From Acherontichlamydia pituitae (lineage in GTDB: Bacteria > Chlamydiota > Chlamydiia > Chlamydiales > Rhabdochlamydiaceae): DNA of 64,000 nucleotides. The stretch is taken from NCBI GenBank assembly GCA_019634675.1, contig JAHCAX010000001.1, positions 682,001-746,000 on the forward strand, in the 5' to 3' direction. Every line of letters starts with the position of its first letter. Positions within the stretch are counted from its first letter, which is position 1. Positions 7,770 through 15,148 of the stretch are shown piece after piece. The position numbers and the translations under genes are program-made. The notes beneath the pieces are model-generated. The model made no database searches, was not told the origin of the DNA, and saw only the letters and a list, made by a program, of their open reading frames with translations.

Positions 7770-9350
7770 TTACTTCCTGGCGGAAAAGTATTCATCGAGC
7801 TTGCCGTCGAAAATGCGCAATGCGTTGTCCTCAAACGACATGATCTTCGTTGCTGCGTTGTTGATCAGATCGCGGTCGTGGCTGGCGACGAGGACAGTCC
7901 CTTTAAAGTCTTGCAGGGCCCAAGAGAGGGCTGACACAGCTTCTAAGTCAAGGTGGTTGTTCGGTTCGTCGAGGATAAGGACGTTGTAGTTGCAGAGCAT
8001 CATGCCGCCGATGATCAGACGGGCTGTTTCACCGCCGGATAGAGCGGAGAGCGGCTTGAAGGCATCGTCTCCCGAAAAGAGCATTTTGCCGAGGATGCTT
8101 CTGATATCTTGGTCGTAAACTCCTTCGCGCCTCTTTTTCAACCAATCGAACGCGGTCATCGAGCTTTTCTTATCGAGGACCTCGTTGTGGTTTTGAGGGA
8201 AATAGCCGATCTGCACTTGATGCCCAAGTTCAATTTTTCCTGTATCATGGGTTAAAACGCCTGCGAGCATTTTAAGCAGGGTCGTCTTTCCTTTTCCGTT
8301 ATTGCCGATGATCCCGATCTTATCCCCTTTGGATACTTCGCAAGAGAACTTAGTGATGACAGGCTTTCCATCATAGGCCTTTGAAATATCATTGACTTTC
8401 AGGACGATTTGTCCGGATGGTTTTTCTGGCGGGTAGAAGCGGATGTAGGGGCGCTGGATGTTCGATTTTTTCAGTTCCTGAGGCTCGAGCCGTTCAATTT
8501 CGCGGAGGCGGGATTGGACCTGGCTTGCACGCGTTCCCGCGCCGAACCGCGATACGAACTCGCGGAGCTGGGCGATCTTTTTATCTTTCGACTTGTTCTC
8601 AGCCTCGGCTCGTTCGCGCACAGAGGTTTTATTAACAAGCATGTCGTCATAGTTGCCGGGATAGATGATGACTGTCTCATAGTCGATGTCGGCGATGTTG
8701 GTGGTGATCGCATTGAGGAAGTGGCGGTCGTGGCTGACGACGATCAGCGCGCCATTGTAGTTGTGGAGGAATTGCTCCAGCCAGCCAATCGATTCGAGGT
8801 CGAGGTGGTTGGTCGGTTCGTCGAGGATCAGCGCTTCCGGTTCACCGAAGAGGGCTTGGCACAGAAGGACGCGGAATTGGCGGTCGGTCGGGATCGTATG
8901 CATGGCTGCTTGGTGCATTTCCGAGGGGATCCCCATCCCGTTCAGGAGGATCTCCGCATCCGACTCGGCGCTGTAGCCGTTCTCGTCGCTGATCACTTCT
9001 TCCAGTTCGCCTAAGCGGATGCCGACCTCATCGGTCATTTCCTGTTCGTAGAGGGACTCCCGTTCAGCGATCGCATCCCAAAGCCGCTTGTTGCCCATGA
9101 TCACGACATCGATCGCTTTAAAGTTGCGGAAGTCTTCGATGTTCTGCTTTAAGAAGCCGACTTTGCGGGGCAAAGAGACCGATCCGCTCGTGGGCTCTTC
9201 GATTCCCATGACGATTTTAAGGAGTGTGGACTTTCCAGCTCCATTGGGACCGGTAAGGCCATAGCGGCAGCCTGAATTGAATGTAACACTGACGCTGTCA
9301 AAGAGGAGGCGAGGCCCGACTTTTTTTGAGATTTCTTTTAATGTGATCAT
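7770..9350 (-). CDS. ABC-F family ATPase (YbiT-like translation factor)
   Basis: Two ABC nucleotide-binding domains occur in one polypeptide with no membrane segments, the mark of the ABC-F class that acts on ribosomes. The first domain has Walker A GPNGAGKST and Walker B LILDEPTNHLD, but its signature region is degenerate (PTDRQFRVLL rather than LSGGQ). The second has GNNGKGKTT, a proper LSGGE and LILDEPNNHLD. The linker (YPGNYDDMLVNK, then an AQLREFVSRFGAG-like segment) resembles E. coli YbiT closely, and the length of 526 residues fits. The start MITLKEIS matches the family; an ATG five codons upstream is possible. In C. trachomatis the homologue (CT348) also neighbours xerC; here the two genes are divergent. 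Confidence 0.92.
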   Translation of the reverse strand: MITLKEISKKVGPRLLFDSVSVTFNSGCRYGLTGPNGAGKSTLLKIVMGIEEPTSGSVSLPRKVGFLKQNIEDFRNFKAIDVVIMGNKRLWDAIAERESLYEQEMTDEVGIRLGELEEVISDENGYSAESDAEILLNGMGIPSEMHQAAMHTIPTDRQFRVLLCQALFGEPEALILDEPTNHLDLESIGWLEQFLHNYNGALIVVSHDRHFLNAITTNIADIDYETVIIYPGNYDDMLVNKTSVRERAEAENKSKDKKIAQLREFVSRFGAGTRASQVQSRLREIERLEPQELKKSNIQRPYIRFYPPEKPSGQIVLKVNDISKAYDGKPVITKFSCEVSKGDKIGIIGNNGKGKTTLLKMLAGVLTHDTGKIELGHQVQIGYFPQNHNEVLDKKSSMTAFDWLKKRREGVYDQDIRSILGKMLFSGDDAFKPLSALSGGETARLIIGGMMLCNYNVLILDEPNNHLDLEAVSALSWALQDFKGTVLVASHDRDLINNAATKIMSFEDNALRIFDGKLDEYFSARK

Positions 9351-9430
9351 AACAAGCATTTTCAATAAATGGTGCCTTATTCTAGCATGGGAATGGACTA
9401 ATGTCTACCAATTCTTAACCGGTGACAAGC

Positions 9431-10378
9431 ATGAAATACTCCGAAGCCGCCTCTCAATTTTTGCATTACCTGCGCAACGTCAAAAATGCCTCGGAGCATA
9501 CGGTCCGCAATTATGGGATGGACCTAGAGGCATTTAGAAATTATTTTGAAAACAGTCCTCTTTTGACTCCAACAACTCCTAAAGAAGTGAACGTCGCCCA
9601 AGTAGACAAGCGCCTTGTCCGCAGCTATCTGGCCGATCTTTCGGCAAAATCCAATGCCAAGAGGACCCTCCTCCGGCGCCTCTCTTCCCTGCGCTCTTTT
9701 TTCAAATACTTGTCCAAAGAGAAGATTGTTTCCCATAATCCTTTGGATGAGATCGACAGCCCTAAGCTTGACAAGACGATCCCGACCTTTATGACCTTTG
9801 AGCAGGTCATGCATCTGTTCGATCAGCCTGACACGAGCACCTATCTGGGGTTCCGCGACAGGTGCATCATGGAGCTCTTTTACAGCTCGGGCTTGCGCAT
9901 CAGCGAGCTGGTGGCTTTGAGCCGTTCTGATTTCGATGCAAAAAATCTGAAACTGAAGGTGATGGGAAAAGGAAAAAAACAGCGTGTTGTCCCCATTACC
10001 AAGACAGCTGCTGATTGGTTGATCCGCTATTTGGACCATCATGAGCGCAATCATGATGGCGATGAGCATTTTGCCCAGGAAGATCCAGATGCGATCTTCT
10101 TGAACAAGTGGGGCAAAAGGATAACAACCCGCTCCGTTGACAGAAAGTTCGAAGAGTATTTGATGATGAGCGGCCTTGCTGGCAAGATCACTCCTCATAC
10201 GATCCGTCACACAATTGCCACCCACTGGCTTGAAAAGGGGATGGACCTCAAGACGATCCAGGTCTTGTTGGGGCACAGTTCCCTTGCGACCACGACCATT
10301 TACACTCAGGTCTCTTCGCGTTTGAAGCGGGAAGTGTACGATAAGGCCCACCCTCGGGCTCAAACTGAAGAGTCTTGA
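9431..10378 (+). CDS. xerC: Site-specific tyrosine recombinase XerC
   Basis: This is one of the two recombinases that resolve chromosome dimers at dif during division. An N-terminal SAM-like DNA-binding domain (FLHYLRNVKNASEHTVRNYG) is followed by the catalytic domain with every active residue in place: Arg in SGLRISELV, Lys in VMGKGKKQR, HxxR in HTIRH, His in LGHSS and the nucleophile Tyr in IYTQV. The length of 315 residues is normal. The ATG at 9431 is preferred to the upstream GTG at 9422. The adjacent ABC-F gene and nearby rnz repeat the arrangement of C. trachomatis CT346-CT348, which supports XerC rather than XerD. Confidence 0.92.
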   Translation: MKYSEAASQFLHYLRNVKNASEHTVRNYGMDLEAFRNYFENSPLLTPTTPKEVNVAQVDKRLVRSYLADLSAKSNAKRTLLRRLSSLRSFFKYLSKEKIVSHNPLDEIDSPKLDKTIPTFMTFEQVMHLFDQPDTSTYLGFRDRCIMELFYSSGLRISELVALSRSDFDAKNLKLKVMGKGKKQRVVPITKTAADWLIRYLDHHERNHDGDEHFAQEDPDAIFLNKWGKRITTRSVDRKFEEYLMMSGLAGKITPHTIRHTIATHWLEKGMDLKTIQVLLGHSSLATTTIYTQVSSRLKREVYDKAHPRAQTEES

Positions 10379-10432
10379 GTTTAAAAATATATCGATATAT
10401 GATATAACGATATTTGACGCTTTTAGGGGCCT

Positions 10433-10728
10433 ATGATTGTTTCGTTTGCAGATGAAGAAACGGAAGATATTTTCCATGGAAAGAAAAGTAAAAAGGCTTT
10501 GAAGCGGCTCAATTTTTTTTATGGAGAATAGCTCAGAGAAAATTGCACATGGTTAAGGCTGCATCAAGGCTAGAAGACTTGCGAATTCCTCCTGCAAATA
10601 GATTGGAAATGTTATCAGGGGATTATAAAGGGATGTATAGCATCCGGATCAACGATCAATGGCGAATCATATTCTATTGGTTGGGGTCTGATGCTGGTCA
10701 AGTTTGTATAATAGATTATCCTAGGTGA
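10433..10728 (+). pseudogene. higB: HigB/RelE-type toxin gene with frameshift at a T8 run
   Basis: Reading from the ATG at 10433 gives a typical HigB beginning (MIVSFADEETEDIF) that hits a stop at about 10529. The rest of the toxin (RIAQRKLHMVKAASRLEDL, then GMYSIRINDQWRI) continues in another frame to 10728. Adding one T in the run at 10513-10520 would join both halves into a normal toxin of 98 residues. HigB toxins are ribosome-dependent mRNA interferases. The gene sits four bases before its antitoxin higA. The lesion may be genuine inactivation, polymerase slippage on the homopolymer giving some full-length protein, or a sequencing error; the sequence alone cannot decide. Confidence 0.85.
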
Positions 10729-10732
10729 AATT

Positions 10733-11053
10733 ATGTTGCCAAAACACCGAAAACCGATTCATCCAGGGGAGATCCTTTGGGAAGAATTTTTAAAGCCTTT
10801 GGGAATTCTCCAAGGGGAATTTGTCGACCATTTAGGTGGAACATGGACGCAGCCTAAGTTAAGCGCTATTATCCGAGGAAAAAGAGCTGTTACCGAATCG
10901 ATTGCTCTTGATTTAGCTGATGCTCTAGGCACAACGCCTGAATTTTGGGTCAATCTTCAAAATGATATCAATTTATGGGAAGCAAAAAGAGGTCGTAAAA
11001 AAATTCGTATTTTGCCGCATCTCTCTCGTAGGCGGTTGAAAAGTAAAAGATAA
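10733..11053 (+). CDS. higA: HigA-type antitoxin, XRE-family regulator
   Basis: The 106-residue protein has the canonical HigA layout. It opens with HPGEILWEEFLKPLGI, continues with a helix-turn-helix (LSAIIRGKRAVTESIALDLADAL), and then has the family segment TPEFWVNLQNDINLWEA. It ends in a basic tail. HigA neutralises HigB and represses the operon by binding its promoter. The start codon is four bases behind the toxin stop, so the two are translated together. The intact antitoxin beside a broken toxin frame is a common stage in decay of a chromosomal module. Confidence 0.92.
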   Translation: MLPKHRKPIHPGEILWEEFLKPLGILQGEFVDHLGGTWTQPKLSAIIRGKRAVTESIALDLADALGTTPEFWVNLQNDINLWEAKRGRKKIRILPHLSRRRLKSKR

Positions 11054-11096
11054 AGATCCGATAGGATGATCTCGACTTTGCACATTTTTTTGATCC

Positions 11097-11175
11097 GGCC
11101 AGTTCGCGCGCAAGGACGCTTCACATGCTCTGCACTGCGAAGGTTCGCCGAACTTTCTTTGTGTCTCCGCAGCCT
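11097..11175 (+). repeat. Copy A of a ~78-bp dispersed repeat unit
   Basis: This stretch aligns over about 78 bases with both arms of element E2 at 38.8-39.0 kb, with shared landmarks CCAGTTCG, CAAGG, GCTTCAC, GAAGGTTCGCCGAAC and TCCGCAGCCT. It is flanked by an inverted CCAGTTCG / CGAACTGG pair (about 11099 and 11190). It fills most of the gap after higA. No coding potential is visible. Confidence 0.6.
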
Positions 11176-11206
11176 CGTCTATTTGTTCCCGAACTGGTCG
11201 ACTTAG

Positions 11207-11244
11207 TTAAACGGGAAAGGATTTTCTAACCCCTTCCCGTTTAA
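11207..11244. terminator. Hairpin without U-tract between higA and the minus-strand secreted-protein gene
   Basis: TTAAACGGGAA (11207-11217) pairs perfectly with TTCCCGTTTAA (11234-11244). It lies downstream of both flanking genes, which converge, so a bidirectional terminator is plausible, although no clear T-run follows on either strand. Confidence 0.35.
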
Positions 11245-11327
11245 ATAAACGCCCTCGAAAGCAAATATCTCGAAGCATGCGGATCAAACATGTACAAAAT
11301 CGAGATGATCGGCTCGGAAAGATCTGT

Positions 11328-11825
11328 TCAATTCGCAATAGGTTTTGCGCTCAGAATCAATGGGATCCAACGGGTCCTGCCTTCATCGATGTCGAGCTCG
11401 TTTCCGGTCGTGTAGGTCAAAAGGACGGTGCCATTATTAGAACGGATTCTGCGCACTAGGGTGTATATTTCAAGTTCTCCATCTTCAAATCCATAGATCT
11501 CCATGGTTGTCGAGTCCTCATCGGACGCAACGAGCTTGCAATGCAGATCGAAAAATGGAAAGGCGAGCTGCATCCATTGGCCAAACTCTTCCGGTTTGTC
11601 ATAGACAAAAGGCATATGGAAAAGCTGAGCTGAGAAAAGCTCAAATACTCCATCAAAAGGATCGTCTTCAGGAACGTAGATCTGGGACATGCCGAACGAA
11701 TTGACGATCTCTTCTTCAACTCTCCACTGCTGCTTTGCGGGAAATTGGAATTCGATGTTATCGATGATCTCAGCTGCAAGGGTTCCAAAAAGTAGCGTGG
11801 AAAGACAAATCAGTTGACGAATCAT
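11328..11825 (-). CDS. Secreted hypothetical protein, 165 aa
   Basis: I do not recognise the family. The first 18 residues (MIRQLICLSTLLFGTLAA) form a short but typical signal peptide, so the product is exported across the inner membrane. The mature part is acidic, with a mix of hydrophobic and charged residues suggesting a beta-rich globular domain, one Cys and no membrane segments. An AGGAGC ribosome-binding site precedes the ATG. The next gene upstream on the same strand is another exported protein (the C45 peptidase homologue) 135 bases away, with a hairpin between them, so separate transcripts are likely. Confidence 0.7.
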   Translation of the reverse strand: MIRQLICLSTLLFGTLAAEIIDNIEFQFPAKQQWRVEEEIVNSFGMSQIYVPEDDPFDGVFELFSAQLFHMPFVYDKPEEFGQWMQLAFPFFDLHCKLVASDEDSTTMEIYGFEDGELEIYTLVRRIRSNNGTVLLTYTTGNELDIDEGRTRWIPLILSAKPIAN

Positions 11826-11904
11826 GGGAAGCTCCTTTTCTGAATGAAGGTTAGGAAACGGAGGACTTTACCATCGCATGATTTACAGATACACAAGAAA
11901 CTTT

Positions 11905-11937
11905 ATATATGAGACAGTTTTACAACTGCCTCATATA
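11905..11937 (-). terminator. Hairpin between the C45 peptidase and the secreted-protein gene
   Basis: TATATGAG-A-CAGTT pairs with AACTG-C-CTCATATA around a short loop. It follows the C45 gene on the minus strand and precedes the 165-residue gene. The following sequence is AT-rich but lacks a strong U-tract, so a terminator is likely but not certain. Confidence 0.4.
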
Positions 11938-11959
11938 CAAAAACAAGCTATACGCTGCT

Positions 11960-13213
11960 CTACTCTTTTACGTGGTGTTTCCAATGCTTTTTGAGATCGT
12001 ATTCAACGTAAGGTTGATCGCATGCGGGTTCATTGTTCGGACCGGCATGGGCTACCCACATTTTAAGACTTGAAGGAAGGAAGATGGCATTATGCAAATT
12101 CGACTCGCGGGAAACCGGGCGCTTGATGATCTCTATCAGCTGCTGTTCATCGATCTGGCCCCATTTGCTGATCACCCGATCAGCGAGAACAGGATATCGC
12201 TCTGGATAAGGAAAGCCGGTCAATAGGAGGCAATCTTTAGGCTGTGTGCGGATGAGGGCGATGAGAGATTGTTCCTGATCGAATAAAACGGTTTGGTTAG
12301 GGCAGGAATCAATTTCGCAAGGAGAGAGAAAGAACTTGTCATGTTCGCCATCTGTGCCGAAATGGGCAGGGACGCCTTTCGGCGCCAAGATGGCATGAGG
12401 GTCGCCTGGATTGACAAAATGGATTTGCGAAGCTGTCGCGTAGATCCCGATGCTTGTATTGCTGTTGCCGTCGGAAATGACGTAGTAATATTCGCAAGTG
12501 CGCGAAGCGTTTTGGAAAATGGCCTGGGCTTCCGAGAGGGTGTGGGCATTTTCCAATACTGAGCGCATAAGGAATGCCATCGGGACCCCATCCCAATACC
12601 CATAACCGTGTCCGCCGATCTCGCCGATCGCAATGCGCGCTGCGTTCATTCCTGTGACCGATCCGATGAAGCCCGCATAGCTGACGTTCGCAAATGGGAC
12701 CTTGTCCTTGGGTTCGGCAATGATGAGGACAGCGCTCTTTTGGATCGATTTGCCTATGGAATAGTCGAGGACGCGGACATGGTACAGTGAGCCGGTAATC
12801 GTCGCTTCGCCATTTACGGTGATGCCGCTGCAGTGGAACATCTCTGGAAACAAGTTGAGGATGAGGATTTTTTCAAAAGGGATGTCCGATCCTTCAGCAA
12901 CGCCTTTCATCTCTTCCATCAGAGAAGGGGGAATGTAGTTTTTCATTTGAGGGAGGTTGCGCAAGAACTCTTTGATTCTTCCTTCTTCTCCAGCTGGGGG
13001 CTTATCGATGAACTGCCCGACATTTTGCTGGATCGTTTCTTTAAGCAGTTTTCCATGCTGGTAGCCCATATCATAGGGCGTGCCTTTCACGTGAAGAACA
13101 TATTGCCCGTTCGTCTCTTCCAGATAGCCATCGCCTTCTGTCGAGATAACTTTGGCAAAGAGGGAGGATCCGAAAAGCAAGAATGTGAGAGAAAAAAGGA
13201 TGTGGCGAACCAT
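11960..13213 (-). CDS. Exported C45-family (Ntn) acyltransferase/hydrolase
   Basis: The protein of 417 residues starts with a cleavable signal peptide (ILFSLTFLLFGSSLFA). The body matches the peptidase C45 / acyl-CoA:6-APA acyltransferase family: an N-terminal segment GTPYDMGYQHGKLL, then MFHCSGITVNG with the expected N-terminal-nucleophile Cys, the HVRVLDY strand and the GFIGSVTGMNAARIAIGEIGG segment. Members self-cleave before the Cys and hydrolyse or transfer acyl groups on amide substrates; bacterial substrates are mostly unknown. Envelope location is inferred from the signal peptide. The gene stands alone, divergent from nothing close, with rnpB upstream on the same strand. Confidence 0.8.
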   Translation of the reverse strand: MVRHILFSLTFLLFGSSLFAKVISTEGDGYLEETNGQYVLHVKGTPYDMGYQHGKLLKETIQQNVGQFIDKPPAGEEGRIKEFLRNLPQMKNYIPPSLMEEMKGVAEGSDIPFEKILILNLFPEMFHCSGITVNGEATITGSLYHVRVLDYSIGKSIQKSAVLIIAEPKDKVPFANVSYAGFIGSVTGMNAARIAIGEIGGHGYGYWDGVPMAFLMRSVLENAHTLSEAQAIFQNASRTCEYYYVISDGNSNTSIGIYATASQIHFVNPGDPHAILAPKGVPAHFGTDGEHDKFFLSPCEIDSCPNQTVLFDQEQSLIALIRTQPKDCLLLTGFPYPERYPVLADRVISKWGQIDEQQLIEIIKRPVSRESNLHNAIFLPSSLKMWVAHAGPNNEPACDQPYVEYDLKKHWKHHVKE

Positions 13214-13270
13214 AGAAGCCTCTGTATGTAAAATTAGGTTTAGAGGGAATTAGAAAATTCTATAAAAAGA

Positions 13271-13654
13271 TTCGGGAAAGCGTTAAGCCGGATTCTGTCG
13301 TTGAGCAATCATTCCTCTAGGGACCTTGTCGCCAAGGTCCTCAAGCGACGTTTAAGACAGGCTCTGCGGAGAACAGGAAGCGCCCGTCTTTTGTCTTGCT
13401 TCAGATAGGGTTTATAGCACCTTACATCTCTGTAAGTGTGGCAGTCTCCATTAAGACTGCATTTTCAGCCTCTCCGGCGATGCTGCAGCTCAAGGCTCAA
13501 GCGTCGGTCCGGCGGTATGTTTTCTGTTACACTTTCCGTAGCCTTGCGGCCCCCAGTCTTTCACTGGTATCTTCTCCTGTGAAGTCCAGACTTTCCTCCC
13601 CCTTCTCAACCTCTTTAAAGAGGAAGGAAGGCGGCGATTGCTTGCTTTCCCGAA
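13271..13654 (-). ncRNA. rnpB: RNase P RNA (M1 RNA, class A)
   Basis: Read on the minus strand, the region has the universal RNase P landmarks: GAGGAAAGTCTGGACTTCACAGG near the 5' end (shown by GAGGAAAGTC), a central ACAGAAAACATACCGCC-like core and ACAGAATCCGGCTTA near the 3' end. The ends pair as helix P1: 13644-13654 with 13271-13281, an 11-base perfect complement. The length of about 384 bases fits bacterial type A RNA. The RNA is the catalytic subunit that makes mature tRNA 5' ends. Its 5' end is only about 14 bases behind the stop codon of the zinc-ribbon gene, so its promoter is either inside that gene or shared with it. Confidence 0.93.
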
Positions 13655-13668
13655 TGAACAGTCCAAAT

Positions 13669-14436
13669 TTATGCGTTGGCCATGCGGCGGCGGCGGCGTT
13701 TTGTCGCTGCTGTAGTGCCTTCGAGGGCTTCGCTTTCCTGCCAGTAGTGGATGCGCGAGCAGTGTTCGCAGAAGACAAGGTTTTCCCCTTTGCGCACAAG
13801 GTTTTCATGCTGGGCAGTGAGCACGATATGGCAGCCGCTGCAGGTTCGGTTCTCAATGGGTACTACGACGCGGTCTTTTTTGTTGCGTAAGAGGCGCTCA
13901 TAGATCTGGAGGGTGTCTCGATTTGCAGAAGAAGCGAGCGTATCGCGCTGTTCTTTGAGACCGGAGCCTTCTTCGTTGATCAGCTTGATGCTGGACTGGA
14001 TCTCGCGCTCTAATGCCAAGCTGCTCTCTTCAGAGGACTTAAGGCTCTCTTTGATCTTTTCCAGAAGTTCTTCCTCAGCAACCTTTTTGTCGACCAGGTC
14101 GGAGACTTTTTGTTCGACGGAGATCCTTTCTCTTTCCGCTTGGGTCATTTCTTGCGTAAGGGCGTTGAACTCGTCAGCCTTCTTGATATTGCTCTGCTGG
14201 CCTTCTAACTTCTTGATCCTGGCGTTGATCTCTTGGATCTTTTGCTCAAGGGTAGTGATGTTTTTTCCAAGATCTGTAATCTCGTTTTCCTTCTCTGTGA
14301 GCTGGATGTGGAGCTCTTTGCGCAAGTCTTCGATCTGCTGGATCTCTTTTTGACGCTCTTTTTTGACCCGCATGAGGCGAATCATTTTCATATCGAGCTC
14401 TTGAATGTCTAAAATGTCCTTTAACCCTTCTTGCAT
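13669..14436 (-). CDS. Coiled-coil C4 zinc-ribbon protein, CT398 homologue
   Basis: The protein has a long heptad-rich coiled-coil hairpin (about residues 5-190), then a C4 zinc ribbon with two CxxC pairs (CSGC and CEHC) and a basic, Arg-rich tail. This is the layout of the DUF164/YbgI-type zinc-ribbon family and of chlamydial CT398, which has been reported to bind the sigma-54 factor RpoN and secretion-associated proteins. The start at 14436 (MQEGLKDILDIQEL) is chosen because the coiled coil begins there; a longer version from 14484 adds a non-conserved stretch. It is followed almost at once by rnpB. A regulatory role on sigma-54 is inferred from the homologue. Confidence 0.82.
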   Translation of the reverse strand: MQEGLKDILDIQELDMKMIRLMRVKKERQKEIQQIEDLRKELHIQLTEKENEITDLGKNITTLEQKIQEINARIKKLEGQQSNIKKADEFNALTQEMTQAERERISVEQKVSDLVDKKVAEEELLEKIKESLKSSEESSLALEREIQSSIKLINEEGSGLKEQRDTLASSANRDTLQIYERLLRNKKDRVVVPIENRTCSGCHIVLTAQHENLVRKGENLVFCEHCSRIHYWQESEALEGTTAATKRRRRRMANA

Positions 14437-14592
14437 GGCACGCTCACGTTGTAATGGTGGAAAAACATAGATAATGCTAGGCATGGTAGCTTATCTGCTT
14501 AAGCAATTATCCCTCAAGCAAAATTTCAATCCTGGAGAGCTGTCCTGCTAAGAGGGGAGCTTTAAATTCCGAACAAACAATGAAAAAAAATA

Positions 14593-14622
14593 TTGACAGG
14601 GCCGATTGGTTTTCAGCAAAAT
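14593..14622 (+). promoter_or_regulatory. Possible sigma-70-type promoter for the CBM-like gene
   Basis: A perfect TTGACA at 14593-14598 is followed after 18 bases by CAAAAT (14617-14622), in a gap between divergent genes. The -10 match is only fair. The predicted start point would lie about 20 bases before an AGGAG ribosome-binding site. Confidence 0.45.
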
Positions 14623-14651
14623 AATGTTAGCAGAACAGGAGAAAGCCGGGT

Positions 14652-15047
14652 ATGCCGAAGTCAGTTTCTAGTTCCAAAAGACGCACGAAGGCTGCCATTG
14701 CTAGACGGTCCGAACCTTCAGGACGGAAGCTGTCTGGCAAAAAGGGAGCGAAGCTAAAAAAATCTCCTGTCAAAAAGGCTGTTCCCAATGAGCCTGCCCG
14801 GATCGTCGTGAAATACGATGTCGGGTTCAATAATACTTTGTCCATTCGCGGCAATGGCGCAGGTCTAAGCTGGGATCGGGGGGCCCCACTGAAAAATATC
14901 GGCCCTGACGAATGGGTCTGGGAGACCAGCGCCCCATTTACCGATTGCGAGTTCAAAGTCCTGATCAACGACCAGAACTATGAGTGCGGTGAAAACCACC
15001 ATCTCGGCCCCAGTTCAAAATTTCAATACACACCATCCTTCCCCTAA
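14652..15047 (+). CDS. Basic-tailed protein with carbohydrate-binding-module-like domain
   Basis: The first 45 residues are extremely rich in Lys, Arg and Ser. The remaining 85 form a compact domain (VVKYDVGFNNTLSIRGNG, LSWDRGAPL, EWVWET, CEFKVLIND, YECGENHHL) whose strand order and Trp positions resemble CBM20/CBM48-type starch-binding beta-sandwich modules. It may bind glycogen or another glucan; the basic tail could bind nucleic acid. In C. trachomatis a small conserved protein (CT433) also precedes glyA-clpP-dapF, so this is probably its counterpart, by position. An AGGAG site lies upstream of the ATG. The fold assignment is inference. Confidence 0.65.
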   Translation: MPKSVSSSKRRTKAAIARRSEPSGRKLSGKKGAKLKKSPVKKAVPNEPARIVVKYDVGFNNTLSIRGNGAGLSWDRGAPLKNIGPDEWVWETSAPFTDCEFKVLINDQNYECGENHHLGPSSKFQYTPSFP

Positions 15048-15148
15048 TAAACTCTCTCTTAGCTTGACGGGATCCTTTAAATTCTGATACAACACCCGTT
15101 AAGTTCCACCAAGGTCCTCAAGTCAGAAGAGGACCAAAGAAGTTGTCT

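Noticed and set aside
8409..9014. Long open frame on the plus strand inside the ABC-F gene
   Set aside because: It is antisense to a well-conserved gene, and its composition (Val/Asp/Arg-rich, no motif) is that of a complementary-strand shadow.
9524..10477. Minus-strand open frame of 317 codons opposite xerC
   Set aside because: xerC has every catalytic residue; the antisense frame has no recognisable feature and no ribosome-binding site.
13396..13890. Open frame on the plus strand across rnpB
   Set aside because: The region is explained by RNase P RNA on the other strand and by the end of the zinc-ribbon gene.
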